Shown here in pieces: positions 7,559 to 16,564 of a stretch of 64,000 nucleotides of DNA. The stretch comes from Parachlamydiales bacterium (GTDB lineage Bacteria > Chlamydiota > Chlamydiia > Chlamydiales > JABDDJ01), in contig JBAZCF010000002.1 of NCBI GenBank assembly GCA_041671045.1, positions 1 to 64,000 on the forward strand. Reading direction: 5' to 3'. The stretch's first letter is position 1; every line of letters starts with the position of its first letter. The notes under the pieces were generated by a model, which was not told where the DNA came from, ran no database searches, and worked only from the letters and a program-made list of their open reading frames with translations. Position numbers and translations under genes: made by a program.

Positions 7559-9204
7559 CAGCTCTTCCAATCAATATTAATGAACTACTCAAAGGACAGA
7601 TTGTCGAATGGGAGCGTTTGGAATTCAAAGAAGGTTGGAATCCCGAGGGTTTTCTGCGGACTGTCTCTGCATTTGCGAACGATATCAACAATTGGGGCGG
7701 CGGTTATCTTATCATCGGCGTACAGGAATCTAATGGACAACCAATTTCCCCTCCAATTGGCTTGGCGCCAAATACAATAGACGCAATTCAAAAGGAAATC
7801 TTAGAGCTTGGTAATAGAATTCGACCTCATTATCATCCTGTCGTATCTCCCACCGTATTTCAAGAAAAAATGATTCTTGTCATTTGGTGTCCAGGCGGTC
7901 AAACAAGACCCTACCAAGCTCCAGAGGCATTAGCAAAAAATGCACCTTATGCTTACTTTATTAGACGAAACTCTTCGACGGTGAAAGCTCAAACAAGTGA
8001 TATTCAAAAACTTCATGAACTTTCAAATCAAGTGCCTTTTGACGATCGCATTTGTCATCAAGCTCAGCTCACGGATCTAAATATAGGGTTAATCAAAGAC
8101 TTTCTTCGTGAAATCAAAAGTGATCTTCTCTCCGAAGTGGATAAAATACCTTTTCCCCATCTTTGCAGACAAATGCAAATTGCTCAAGGCCCAGACGAAT
8201 ATTTAAAGCCATTAAATATTGGCTTAATGATGTTCAATAATCAGCCTGAGAGATTTTTCCCGTGTGCTCAAATAGATATTGTCGATTTTCATGATGAAAT
8301 CGGAAATAGCTTTTCAGAAAAGATTTTTAAAGGCCCTATTCACATTCAATTGAAAGAGGCCTTGCGCTATATCCAGTCAATGTTAATAAAAGAAGAGGTA
8401 CGCAAACGTCCAGATAGAGCGGAGGCAGATCGCTTTTATAACTACCCCTATGAGGCTTTAGAGGAAGTGTTGGCAAATGCTATTTATCATAAAGACTATG
8501 CTCAAAGAGAACCGATTGAAATCAGCATTCATAATGACCGAATTGAAGTTTTGTCATTTCCAGGACCTTTGCCTCCACTCAAAATTGAAGATTTAAATAA
8601 AGGATTTGTGAGAGTAAGAACTTACAGAAACAGACGAATAGGCGATTTTCTAAAGGAGCTCCATTTAACAGAAGGGCGCTGTACAGGCGTGCTTAAAATT
8701 CATAATGCAATGCAGTCCAACGGGTCGCCGCCCCCAATATTTAAAACCGACGAAAATCATAGTTTCTTTTTGGTGACCTTACTTATTCACACCGAAGCTT
8801 CTAGAAAAACGCCCGTTTTAGATGAAAAATTACCGCTAAGCGAAGATAAAACACACCAGCCTGAAAGCAAAACACACCAGTTAAAGGACGAAACACACCA
8901 GCTTGAGTTAAAAACACACCAGCCAGCAGAGATTTCAAGAAATGAAAATCTTCCAGTCGATTTAAAATTTAAAATTGAAGAACTGAAAAAACGACCTAAA
9001 AGCGAAGAACTTAAATCAATGATTTACAATCTTTGCGCTTGGCAACCTCTTACGGCTCAACAAATCGCAGAATTTCTCAGTAGAAAAGATAAAAAACACT
9101 TAGTCAGAAAATATTTAACACCCTTAGTCAAAGATGGAATATTAAAATATGTCTATCCCGAAAGAGGAAGCTCACCAAATCAAGCGTATATAGCCGCAAT
9201 ATAA
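7555..9204 (+). CDS. AlbA_2 (Schlafen-type) domain protein with RecG-like C-terminal ATP-binding fold
   Basis: 549 residues. Residues about 12-130 form an AlbA_2 domain (LEFKEG, then SAFANDINNWGGGYLIIGVQE), found in Schlafen-like nucleic-acid-binding proteins. About residues 230-410 match the HATPase_c_4 module of so-called RecG-like transcriptional regulators (EEVLANAIYHKDY, then FPGPLPP and RRIGDFLKELHLTEGRCTG). A heptad THQ repeat linker follows near 430-462, and a winged-helix-like end (LTAQQIAEFLSRKDKKHLVRKYL) closes the protein. Proteins of this architecture are regulators or phage-defence parts. Coupled to the HTH gene by a 4-base overlap. Confidence 0.85.
   Translation: MTALPININELLKGQIVEWERLEFKEGWNPEGFLRTVSAFANDINNWGGGYLIIGVQESNGQPISPPIGLAPNTIDAIQKEILELGNRIRPHYHPVVSPTVFQEKMILVIWCPGGQTRPYQAPEALAKNAPYAYFIRRNSSTVKAQTSDIQKLHELSNQVPFDDRICHQAQLTDLNIGLIKDFLREIKSDLLSEVDKIPFPHLCRQMQIAQGPDEYLKPLNIGLMMFNNQPERFFPCAQIDIVDFHDEIGNSFSEKIFKGPIHIQLKEALRYIQSMLIKEEVRKRPDRAEADRFYNYPYEALEEVLANAIYHKDYAQREPIEISIHNDRIEVLSFPGPLPPLKIEDLNKGFVRVRTYRNRRIGDFLKELHLTEGRCTGVLKIHNAMQSNGSPPPIFKTDENHSFFLVTLLIHTEASRKTPVLDEKLPLSEDKTHQPESKTHQLKDETHQLELKTHQPAEISRNENLPVDLKFKIEELKKRPKSEELKSMIYNLCAWQPLTAQQIAEFLSRKDKKHLVRKYLTPLVKDGILKYVYPERGSSPNQAYIAAI
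8848..8931 (+). repeat. 21-bp tandem repeat, four units (THQ heptads)
   Basis: Inside the AlbA gene, the codons AAAACACACCAG recur four times at a 21-bp period, giving K/E-THQ-x3 heptads. The units have diverged outside the core, so this is an in-frame linker repeat, not a recent slip. Confidence 0.75.
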
Positions 9205-9211
9205 AGTGAGA

Positions 9212-9415
9212 TTAAAAGTATCTGATTGTGTAAGAATCTTTTTTATTTAGTTCATCGTCATTTTTATATGGTAAAAGGATAAGATTATCAGCTTCAATAA
9301 ATGAAAAGTCATGGGAATGAAGTATTTCAGCGTCACATAAAACTAAAGCGCATTTAAGCTTATAATTTAAAGAATCTTCCAATTTTTTTAATCTTTTTTC
9401 GATAGAGGATTTCAT
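9212..9415 (-). CDS. Small hypothetical protein, partner of DUF5681 gene
   Basis: 67 residues, starting with a basic helix (KRLKKLEDSL) followed by short strands and an acidic loop. Unrecognised. Its ATG overlaps the stop of the upstream gene at 9412 by four bases (ATGA), so the two are co-translated. Small proteins beginning with such a KRLxxLE helix commonly follow DUF5681 genes in phage-derived blocks. It converges on the AlbA gene with 7 bases between them. Confidence 0.6.
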   Translation of the reverse strand: MKSSIEKRLKKLEDSLNYKLKCALVLCDAEILHSHDFSFIEADNLILLPYKNDDELNKKDSYTIRYF

Positions 9416-9867
9416 GGTTTATTCTTTTTCTCTAATAAGTTTAACCATTTTTCATGATCATGCACTTCGATAGCTTTTACATAGATATCAACTATTCTGG
9501 ATAGTGCTTCTCCTTCACTTGGAGAAATGTCTCCCTTCATAACAGCTTGAGTAATCACACTCATTGATTCTAAAGCATCGGCCGTGGTTTTTAGAGCTGG
9601 AATTTCAATCTTAACAGAAAGATCTCGTTTTATAGGCAAAATGCGATCTAAAATCATTTTTATTGCCTGCATATTTCCTAATAAAGCTTCTTGAATTAAC
9701 CTTTGGCAGATAGTTTCCAATTGTCCAGTCAAAAGTTCTTCTGCAGCCAATGTCGCCTTATTTCTAGTGCCCTTTATTTTCCCTTTTGGATTACCTGAGT
9801 GATCCTTTTGAAATTTTTGATTTCCCTGCATTTTTTCTGCATTTGCAAGTATTGCTAGTCTATCCAT
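9412..9867 (-). CDS. DUF5681-type phage-associated protein
   Basis: 151 residues. The N-terminal FQKDHSGNPKGKIKGTRNK motif (basic GNPKG-x-KGTRNK) is the hallmark of DUF5681. Next comes a helix with ALLGNMQAIKMILDRILP, and a second with GDISPSEGEALSRIVD. Such proteins occur in prophages and related elements and are sometimes compared with small terminase subunits; the function is not settled. No capsid, portal or large terminase gene is nearby, so this is a fragment of a former element or a cargo gene. First gene of a two-gene minus-strand unit. Confidence 0.75.
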   Translation of the reverse strand: MDRLAILANAEKMQGNQKFQKDHSGNPKGKIKGTRNKATLAAEELLTGQLETICQRLIQEALLGNMQAIKMILDRILPIKRDLSVKIEIPALKTTADALESMSVITQAVMKGDISPSEGEALSRIVDIYVKAIEVHDHEKWLNLLEKKNKP

Positions 9868-9958
9868 TGTTTATTTCCTTGGTCTGGTCTGAAACAATCT
9901 ACGATTTACATTCTGACAGAAAAAATGATATAACCTTTGCTGCGTAGGGAGACTTGAT

Positions 9959-10708
9959 ATGGATGAATTTCGCAATAAAGTTGTCGTAATCACTGGCGGT
10001 AATAGCGGCATCGGAGAAGCCATTGCTCAAAAGTTTGATGAGCATGGAGCTAAGATTGTGATTTTTGATCGAGCTGATCCATCAAAATTAGAAGCCCAAT
10101 GCAAAAAACTTAAAACAGCCATTTTTATTCAAGGCGACGTACGGAAAATAGCGGATATTGAGAAATTATATCGAGAAACTGAACATGTCTTTGGTAAAAT
10201 TGACGTACTGATAGCCAGTGCTGGAATAGCTGGTAAAAAAGCTCTTGAGGAAGTCAACGAAGACTTTTTTGATGCTATCGTCGATACAAACCTCAAAGGT
10301 GTTTATTTCACTGTTCAACGTTCACTGCCAAGCTTAATGGACAATTCATCCATCATTTTAATATCATCGGCAGCGTGTCATGTCGGGTTTAGTGATGACA
10401 GCGTTTACTCCTCAACAAAAGCTGCTGTCAGTATGTTGGCGCGTAGTTTTGCAGCAGACTTAGTGGGAAGAAAAATACGAGTCAATGCTATTTCTCCTGG
10501 ATATACTAATACCCCTATCTTTAATCAGCTAAAGAAAGCTTATCCGCAAAAAATTCAAGAATTAGCCAATACAGTTCCTTTAAAAAGATTTGCTGAACCC
10601 TCTGAAGTTGCCAACGCTGCTCTATTTCTTGCATCATCAAAATCTTCTTATATCGTTGGTGTCGATTTAGTTATTGATGGTGGGGGAAGTTCCATTTACC
10701 CTCTTTAA
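9959..10708 (+). CDS. SDR-family NAD(P)-dependent oxidoreductase
   Basis: 249 residues, classical short-chain dehydrogenase length. The nucleotide motif TGGNSGIG is at about residues 13-20, an acidic residue after strand 2 (FDRAD) hints at NAD rather than NADP, and SAG replaces NNAG. The catalytic SS...YSSTK (Tyr about 152, Lys about 156) and a C-terminal GVDLVIDGG complete the family. Substrate unknown. The ribosome site AGGGAG precedes the ATG. It is followed 15 bases later by the gene at 10724, likely one operon. Confidence 0.92.
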   Translation: MDEFRNKVVVITGGNSGIGEAIAQKFDEHGAKIVIFDRADPSKLEAQCKKLKTAIFIQGDVRKIADIEKLYRETEHVFGKIDVLIASAGIAGKKALEEVNEDFFDAIVDTNLKGVYFTVQRSLPSLMDNSSIILISSAACHVGFSDDSVYSSTKAAVSMLARSFAADLVGRKIRVNAISPGYTNTPIFNQLKKAYPQKIQELANTVPLKRFAEPSEVANAALFLASSKSSYIVGVDLVIDGGGSSIYPL

Positions 10709-10723
10709 ATTCTTAAGGAAATT

Positions 10724-11893
10724 ATGTCTGGACATTTACCAATTCAATCCATGGTTCCTCTTGTCTCTTCTCGAGCCCAAGAAAACTGCCATGAGTTGGA
10801 GAAAAGAGTTAATATACTTGGGAAGCTAATTAGAGATATCATTTACTATCCGCTATATTGGTTTCGTGATAAGGGCGCTAAAAACAACGGAAACAAAAAT
10901 TCCAAAAAATTAGCACATGAAGAAGCATACTACAAACGATTTTGGACTGGCCAAGAGCCACAAGATTTAAATCTTGAATATGCAGACATCATTAGAGAAA
11001 GATATGTTATCTATGATCAGCCAGTGATAATACTGGCGAAAAACGGTAAAAAAATTACAACTGTTTGTCGGGTGATCGAAACTAAAGAATGTCCAAAAGA
11101 AGGTGTTTTCAATGCCCTCTTGTTACCTGGAAGTTTATCCACGCTCGATAACAATCTTTTCATTTTTTATGACTTTCTTGTGGCACATGCTAGCCAAGAA
11201 AATAGCTCTCCTGGCCGATTTTTTATTTTTGGCCATTATGAAATGACAATCGAAGCAGAGTCTAAATCATCTACCGTCTATAAACCATCAAGTTTTGAGG
11301 CATGTGGCAAAGCTTTGAAACGCACTCTTGAAACATTGCAAGAACACTTTGGCAAATTTAACTTAATATTTGCCCAATCAGCAGGGTGCTTTACCCTTGC
11401 GGCATTATTAAAATGCAGCGGTCCAGAACTGCTTCCTACAATGTTACATTTTGACAGGGGTCCTTCTTCAATTTATGAAGCAAGCCGTCATTATTGGTTT
11501 GGAAAATTACTTTATGTCATCGCAAAATTGAGTGGATTGACTTTCTATGTCGACCGAGAAATTACATCTTTTTTTAATCGATGTGCCGTAGCAGATTACC
11601 TAAATTTACAAAAGAGCACCTGTATCATTACAGGAGTTGAAGAGGACTCGGTATATCCTGGCCCTGCTGGACTAGTTTCAAGCAGTTGTTTAGATGGATT
11701 CCAAAAGAAATTAAAGTTTACAAAATGGGTATTTAATCCACCTGCACAGATAAATCACCCTCGAGCCCACCATAATTGGAGGCTCATGTGTTTTAACAAA
11801 AGCTATCTAACTTACACCAATGGCAACATCGAAATGCTTTCAAAAGAAAATCTTGCTCAAGCAATCCTTCGTTTAGCTCAAATAACAGATTAG
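10724..11893 (+). CDS. Possible alpha/beta-hydrolase-fold protein, unrecognised family
   Basis: 389 residues. The middle has alternating strands and helices, with LLLPGSLSTLDNN at about residue 137 (oxyanion-like loop) and LIFAQSAGCFTLAALL at about 217, which looks like a nucleophile elbow (x-Q-S-x-G). A late NHPRAHHNW could supply the histidine. The first 70 residues are basic and unlike a signal peptide, with one hydrophobic patch (IIYYPLYWF). A hydrolase or lipase is an inference from fold pattern only. AAGGA ribosome site 7 bases ahead of ATG; co-directional with the SDR. Confidence 0.6.
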   Translation: MSGHLPIQSMVPLVSSRAQENCHELEKRVNILGKLIRDIIYYPLYWFRDKGAKNNGNKNSKKLAHEEAYYKRFWTGQEPQDLNLEYADIIRERYVIYDQPVIILAKNGKKITTVCRVIETKECPKEGVFNALLLPGSLSTLDNNLFIFYDFLVAHASQENSSPGRFFIFGHYEMTIEAESKSSTVYKPSSFEACGKALKRTLETLQEHFGKFNLIFAQSAGCFTLAALLKCSGPELLPTMLHFDRGPSSIYEASRHYWFGKLLYVIAKLSGLTFYVDREITSFFNRCAVADYLNLQKSTCIITGVEEDSVYPGPAGLVSSSCLDGFQKKLKFTKWVFNPPAQINHPRAHHNWRLMCFNKSYLTYTNGNIEMLSKENLAQAILRLAQITD

Positions 11894-12533
11894 AAGAAAA
11901 CAACTAAAAGAATATGTTTTATGAGAAAGCATTACAATTTCACATCATAAAACAGCGATTTTACTTGGAAAATACGTTATTGGACAGATGTTGAAAAAAT
12001 CAAGAAAGTTCAAAAGCATATTAACAGAATTTCCGGAAGTAACTACGAATTGAATTTCGTCCTTTCCACCCATTTCATATGATAGCTAGGGGGAGGATGT
12101 TTCTTACATTAGAAATTCATAAAAACTACAAAAATCACTTGCTTTAAAATTCGACTTCAGATTTCATTAAGTGAAGATTCCTAATTAGGAAGTTAACCAG
12201 AGATAAATATGAGCACTCGTTTGTGTTGTAAAAATACTGCTCTACTACAATGTCGAAAGCATTCTCTCGTCGCTGAACCAGCTTCGACTATGTCTGCTTG
12301 CTCTTGCCTTCTTTCCCACTCTTTCAAAAAGTCCTTCTGGCGTTGGCGCCCATCCTAATTTATCAAAAACAGTTTTTTGTTTAGTCAACTGGATACATGA
12401 TTTTTTTTCAGTTGTCTGACGTTTGTATTTTAACTACTCAAGGATTTACTGCCTGCGAGTTTAAAAAACAATAACTACGTTCAAGCGTACCTATACGCTG
12501 TTTTTAAATAAATTTAGTTATTTCGACGGAATT
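11894..12533. other. 640-bp stretch without an intact gene
   Basis: All frames are broken. Plus frame near 11955-12080 has about 40 coding-like codons (with RYWTDVEKIKKVQKHINR), and the minus strand about 12253-12437 has about 60 open codons without a start (with DKLGWAPTPEGLFERVGKK). A 49-codon plus ORF at 12209 lacks a ribosome site. I could not identify any of these; the stretch is best read as decayed genes plus the promoter of the gene at 12534. Confidence 0.5.
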
Positions 12534-13901
12534 ATGAAAGTTTTATCCACATCAAAAGTACAACAAATAGAAAAAAGACAAATCACTCCTGATACAGAGA
12601 AATTTGTTCGGAACAACGGTTCATACAAAATCGCTAATATCGTAGGAAAAGCGAAAACTGCTAGTCCTGAACAATCAAGCGGCAGAAAAACTGCTTTGAT
12701 AAGTGGTGCCGGGATCGCCGCGTTAGCGGCAGCTTTTGAATTAAATGCAAAAGGGTATGACGTTGTCATCACCGAAAAACGCGACGATTTCTCCCGCTTC
12801 AATATTATTAATCTCAATAGGGAAGCACAAGCTTTCCTACGAAAGTTTAACCTTTTAGAAGAGTTTGAAACATCTGTTGCGGCAAGAATTAATGATCATC
12901 AAATTGTGCTCTTTGGAAAAGGGGGTACTCAATCCATCGCAACTTCCGATGTCAGCGAACTAAAGTTTGAGGGATGTTTGAACAAAAATCCTATGAAATT
13001 TAAGGATCTCTTCAAGGAAGAGGGAATCTACAGCGTGCATATAAAGGATTTGCAAGCTTTTCTTGCACAAAAAGTAGTAGGGCTCGGAGTTCGAATTTTA
13101 AGTGAATCTGAAATTAAAATTGTAAATCCAATAGAAAGGGAAAAGGTATCAAAAATTGAGATTACTCAAAAAAATGGTTCCCCTCCTATAACCCTTGAAC
13201 CCGATTTGTTTTTTATAGCCGAAGGCACACACTCAACATCCATTCAACAACTCGAGATGGTGAATGATTTGGACGACGTGGTGAACAATGCTTGCACGGG
13301 TGAAAACTGGATCTTTGGAAACCTTAACTATCATGGAGATAAAACTTTTGTCCTCTCCATGATCATTACTTCACAAAAAATCTTGCAAATAGCAAACGTG
13401 ATTTTCAATGCCAAAAGCCAAGTTGTGAACGTAGCTGTAACTTCGGATGGAAATCTCAACCAAGATGAGATTAATCGTCTGATACTAGACACAACCCAAA
13501 AAGCCTTCAATTATGAAGGGATCACAGAAGTACCCAAAGTTTTAGAAACAGTTAAACAACCGGTACACATTACAAATCGAATAGCGTCTCTTTGTTCAAG
13601 AGGGAATGTATTCCGGATCGGCGATGCTGTAGGCCACAGTTCGCCTCTTGCAGGGCTGGGCGGCACATTGGGTCTCACCCTTGTTCCATATACAGTCGAA
13701 CAGCTTTTAGATGACCACCTGAAAGGATCCGATGAATTACATAGCAACTTTAAAACGTATTCACAAGCCTATGTCAAAAAATGGATTGACAAGTCAGTGT
13801 CGATTAAAGGAGTCATCCAAGGGATTTTCGAGAAAGATCAATCTCTTGTGCTGGAGTTAAAAGGCTCTCCACAAAGTAAGGAAGCAGGCAATGCAATCTA
13901 G
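12534..13901 (+). CDS. FAD-dependent monooxygenase
   Basis: 455 residues, group A flavoprotein hydroxylase type. After a polar 50-residue N-terminus comes the dinucleotide fold ALISGAGIAALAAAFEL with an acidic end of strand 2 (VVITEKR). Late in the protein is the second FAD motif FRIGDAVGHSSPLAGLGG (about residues 360-378), which includes the GD pair. These enzymes hydroxylate or epoxidise small molecules with NAD(P)H and oxygen. First of four overlapping genes, with a transporter, a TIGR04076 protein and an aldo/keto reductase, suggesting a shared small-molecule pathway. Confidence 0.88.
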   Translation: MKVLSTSKVQQIEKRQITPDTEKFVRNNGSYKIANIVGKAKTASPEQSSGRKTALISGAGIAALAAAFELNAKGYDVVITEKRDDFSRFNIINLNREAQAFLRKFNLLEEFETSVAARINDHQIVLFGKGGTQSIATSDVSELKFEGCLNKNPMKFKDLFKEEGIYSVHIKDLQAFLAQKVVGLGVRILSESEIKIVNPIEREKVSKIEITQKNGSPPITLEPDLFFIAEGTHSTSIQQLEMVNDLDDVVNNACTGENWIFGNLNYHGDKTFVLSMIITSQKILQIANVIFNAKSQVVNVAVTSDGNLNQDEINRLILDTTQKAFNYEGITEVPKVLETVKQPVHITNRIASLCSRGNVFRIGDAVGHSSPLAGLGGTLGLTLVPYTVEQLLDDHLKGSDELHSNFKTYSQAYVKKWIDKSVSIKGVIQGIFEKDQSLVLELKGSPQSKEAGNAI

Positions 13902-15132
13902 CAAATCACACTTAAGCTTTCTCATCATGGCGTTGGGGGTGGCCTTCGAACACTTTGATATGATGCTCGTCAGTCTGCTGACGAGTTCTCTTGTGGAAGA
14001 ATTCGTTGGCGCCTCCACCCCGGCTCTAAAAATGCTCTTCGCCTATATAGGGTATGCTATTGCATTCCTATTTCGGCCTTTGGGTGCGTTTTACTTCGGC
14101 TGCATTGGAGATCTCTATGGGAGAAAAACCTCGCTTGTGAGTTCTATGTGTTTGATGTCGGCCGCCACTCTCGCTTTGGCATTTATCCCGGGTGTACAAG
14201 TACTTGGTGTGACCTCAACACTGCTTTTTCTTCTGTGCCGCATTGCTCAAGGGTTAGCTGTCGGCGGAGAGTATGGAACGGCGATGACCTACGCATACGA
14301 ACTTAACTCTAAATACCGTACTTTCTTTGGAGCCTGTGTGGTTTCTTCGACACATGTCGGAGGAGTATTTGCCAGCTTCCTTGCCAGTCAGTATGTGGAT
14401 CATGTACGTGTGACATTCCTGATTGGGGGATTAGTTGGATTTTTTCTCTTACTGTTCCGTTCCTTGATGAAAGAATACCATGTAGCCACTGCAAAAAAGG
14501 TGTCCGAAATCACCGCAAAATCTGTAAAAAACAAGAAAGCCATCTTGAGTGCCTTGATTGTCGCATCCACGATGGTCCTCGTCTTTTACGGATCTTTGAT
14601 CTACCTCAATGAACGCGTACACCAAGATCTGGAGATTTCTCGAGCTGAAATATTTAAAGCAAACACGGTTTTGCTTGGACTGTGGATCGTCCTCCCGCCC
14701 TGCTTCGGTTATATTGCCGATAAGCTTGCTATCTCTTATCGTAAATTGATGAGATTTGGCGCTATGGGTGTTTTTTTAAGCGCTCCCCTTTTAGGGGTAG
14801 CTTTAGTGTCCTCATCCTATACAGCTGTGGTGACGACGCAAATTCTTACGCACCTGTTCCTGATGATCTTTGCGCTTTGTACACCCCGCTTTTTCGGGGA
14901 TCTTTTTTCAGGAGAAGCGCGTAATACGGCTATCTCGACCACATATTCTCTTGGCGCCTCATTCACTTCAGCTTTAGCGCCCGCAATATGCCACGGCAGT
15001 ATTGTCTTATTTAACACTAATTTTGCCATCTGTGTACCCTTTATGTTGGCTGCACTGGCAACAGGCTTTATCCTTAAAAAGGAGGATGTATGCAACAGAA
15101 TGACTCTTTTGAACTCTATGACATCAAGGTAG
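13891..15132 (+). CDS. MFS transporter, metabolite:H+ symporter (ProP-like) type
   Basis: 413 residues with about 12 hydrophobic helices. Motif A of the family is seen as GCIGDLYGRKTS at about residues 70-81, and RIAQGLAVGGEYGTAMTY is the helix-4/5 signature of the MHS subfamily, whose members carry organic acids, betaine or similar solutes with protons. It overlaps the monooxygenase by 11 bases; an AAGGAAG ribosome site lies in the end of that gene. Probably imports the substrate or exports the product of the cassette. Confidence 0.88.
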   Translation: MQSSKSHLSFLIMALGVAFEHFDMMLVSLLTSSLVEEFVGASTPALKMLFAYIGYAIAFLFRPLGAFYFGCIGDLYGRKTSLVSSMCLMSAATLALAFIPGVQVLGVTSTLLFLLCRIAQGLAVGGEYGTAMTYAYELNSKYRTFFGACVVSSTHVGGVFASFLASQYVDHVRVTFLIGGLVGFFLLLFRSLMKEYHVATAKKVSEITAKSVKNKKAILSALIVASTMVLVFYGSLIYLNERVHQDLEISRAEIFKANTVLLGLWIVLPPCFGYIADKLAISYRKLMRFGAMGVFLSAPLLGVALVSSSYTAVVTTQILTHLFLMIFALCTPRFFGDLFSGEARNTAISTTYSLGASFTSALAPAICHGSIVLFNTNFAICVPFMLAALATGFILKKEDVCNRMTLLNSMTSR

Positions 15133-15434
15133 AGGTGGCCAATAATGGCCTAAAACCTATGGTCTGTAATCACAAGGTAGGGGACTATTTTATCCTTTCA
15201 GGCGAAAACTTTTCGTTGCCGACTGGTCAAAGCTTTCCCATCTACTGCCTTGCTGCCTTGATTCCCATCATTACCATCAAGCAGAGGTTCACACATCCGA
15301 ACGACTGGATCAGTACAGATCACCTTGTCGCTTGTCCCGATGTGAATTGTGGAGGTATTTTTAAAATTTCGCGAATAGGAAAAACGACGTTTTACCATCA
15401 TCAAGTTACAACTACAAGGCATCATCATGAATAA
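15090..15434 (+). CDS. TIGR04076-family small protein
   Basis: 114 residues. The pattern YDIKVEV, MVCNHKVGDYF, PIYCLAALIPII, and a late CPDVNCGG-IFKISR match the TIGR04076 family, small cysteine-containing proteins often found next to aldo/keto reductases and other radical or redox enzymes; their function is unknown. The strong AAAAAGGAGG site six bases ahead of the ATG fixes the start even though it overlaps the transporter by 43 bases. A histidine-rich tail (TTTRHHHE) may bind metal. It overlaps the reductase by 8 bases. Confidence 0.78.
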   Translation: MQQNDSFELYDIKVEVANNGLKPMVCNHKVGDYFILSGENFSLPTGQSFPIYCLAALIPIITIKQRFTHPNDWISTDHLVACPDVNCGGIFKISRIGKTTFYHHQVTTTRHHHE

Positions 15435-16422
15435 AGAGATCAATACATCAAATATCATTAGGGGATGTTGGCAGCTTGCTGCGGATCATTCCCGCCATGA
15501 TGTAACTATTCAACCTATTCTGGATGCCATCGAATACGGATTTACCACTTTCGACTGTGGAGATATTTATCTTGGGGTCGAAGAGCTATTGGGAAAGGCT
15601 ATAAAAGCTAATCCAAAAAAGAAGCTACGCATTCATACGAAATTTGTGCCCGATATCGATCGCTTGCAGCAGATCGACCGCACATATGTCGAACACATTA
15701 TCGATCGCAGCCTGAAGCGTTTGCAAGTGGACTGCATAGATCTGGTGCAATTTCACTGGTGGGATTGGGAAGTTAAAAACTACCTTTTCGCAATGGATAT
15801 TCTCTCAGAACTCAAGGCCAAAGGTAAAATAGCTGAAATCGGTATGACCAACGTGAATAGCAAATATCTTGAGGAATTTGCGGAACGGTTTGATATTGCC
15901 TCATTGCAAACTCAAGTCTCACTTTTCGACAAAAGGGTAGAACGTGGAATTGGAGCCTTATGCTGTAAAAAAAAGATTAAAATCTTCGCCTACGGCACAG
16001 TGCTTGGAGGCTTTCTCAGCGAGAAATGGCTGATGAAAGAAGAGCCCGCACTGGATCTGTTAGAAAACCGTTCCCTAGTAAAGTACAAGCTTCTCATTGA
16101 TGCAGCGTGCGGATGGGAAGAATTTCAACGACGCCTCACAGTTTTAAACGATCTAGCCATCAAATATCATTCAGACATAGCGAGCATAGCGATTGCAGCC
16201 TTGATCCAGGGTGGTCAAATTAATGCAGCTATTGTTGGGCTTAGCCCTCACAACTATTCCACACAAAACCGCAGATTAGCGAAGCTTCCCCTCATAAAGG
16301 CAAAAGAAGTGCAAGAAATGGAAAAGTGGACGTGCAGCCTACAAGGGGATGCCTATGATGAAGAAAGGGACAAAAGTGGGGTTCATGCAAAAGTGATGAA
16401 ATACAATCTGAATGCTGAGTGA
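15427..16422 (+). CDS. Aldo/keto reductase
   Basis: 331 residues, TIM-barrel reductase. The catalytic tetrad can be placed: Asp and Tyr in FDCGDIY (about residues 43-49), Lys in HTKF (about 75) and His in VQFHWWDW (about 113). GMTNVNS is the following conserved strand end. It uses NADPH to reduce carbonyls. Last gene of the cassette, translationally coupled to the TIGR04076 gene. No clear terminator, although a short GTGAA/TTCAC stem lies 13 bases past the stop. Confidence 0.9.
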   Translation: MNKEINTSNIIRGCWQLAADHSRHDVTIQPILDAIEYGFTTFDCGDIYLGVEELLGKAIKANPKKKLRIHTKFVPDIDRLQQIDRTYVEHIIDRSLKRLQVDCIDLVQFHWWDWEVKNYLFAMDILSELKAKGKIAEIGMTNVNSKYLEEFAERFDIASLQTQVSLFDKRVERGIGALCCKKKIKIFAYGTVLGGFLSEKWLMKEEPALDLLENRSLVKYKLLIDAACGWEEFQRRLTVLNDLAIKYHSDIASIAIAALIQGGQINAAIVGLSPHNYSTQNRRLAKLPLIKAKEVQEMEKWTCSLQGDAYDEERDKSGVHAKVMKYNLNAE

Positions 16423-16564
16423 ACATTAATAATATATTCACCACTGTGCCGGCGAGATCACTGAGAATGGGTGAGATAAGGAGAGTATACGCCTTGTTAT
16501 TATCTTCATAACGCTCTTAAAATAACTTGTGAACGATTATATGTGATATTCTAAAGTACAGGTT
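16423..16564. other. Intergenic stretch between reductase and IS remnant
   Basis: 142 bp with no open frame of note. It forms the first part of the 386-bp gene-free stretch 16423-16808; the rest is the IS remnant. Confidence 0.5.

Noticed and set aside
12209..12358. 49-codon plus-strand ORF in the gap before the monooxygenase
   Set aside because: No ribosome site, odd composition and no recognised pattern; kept only as part of the gap description.
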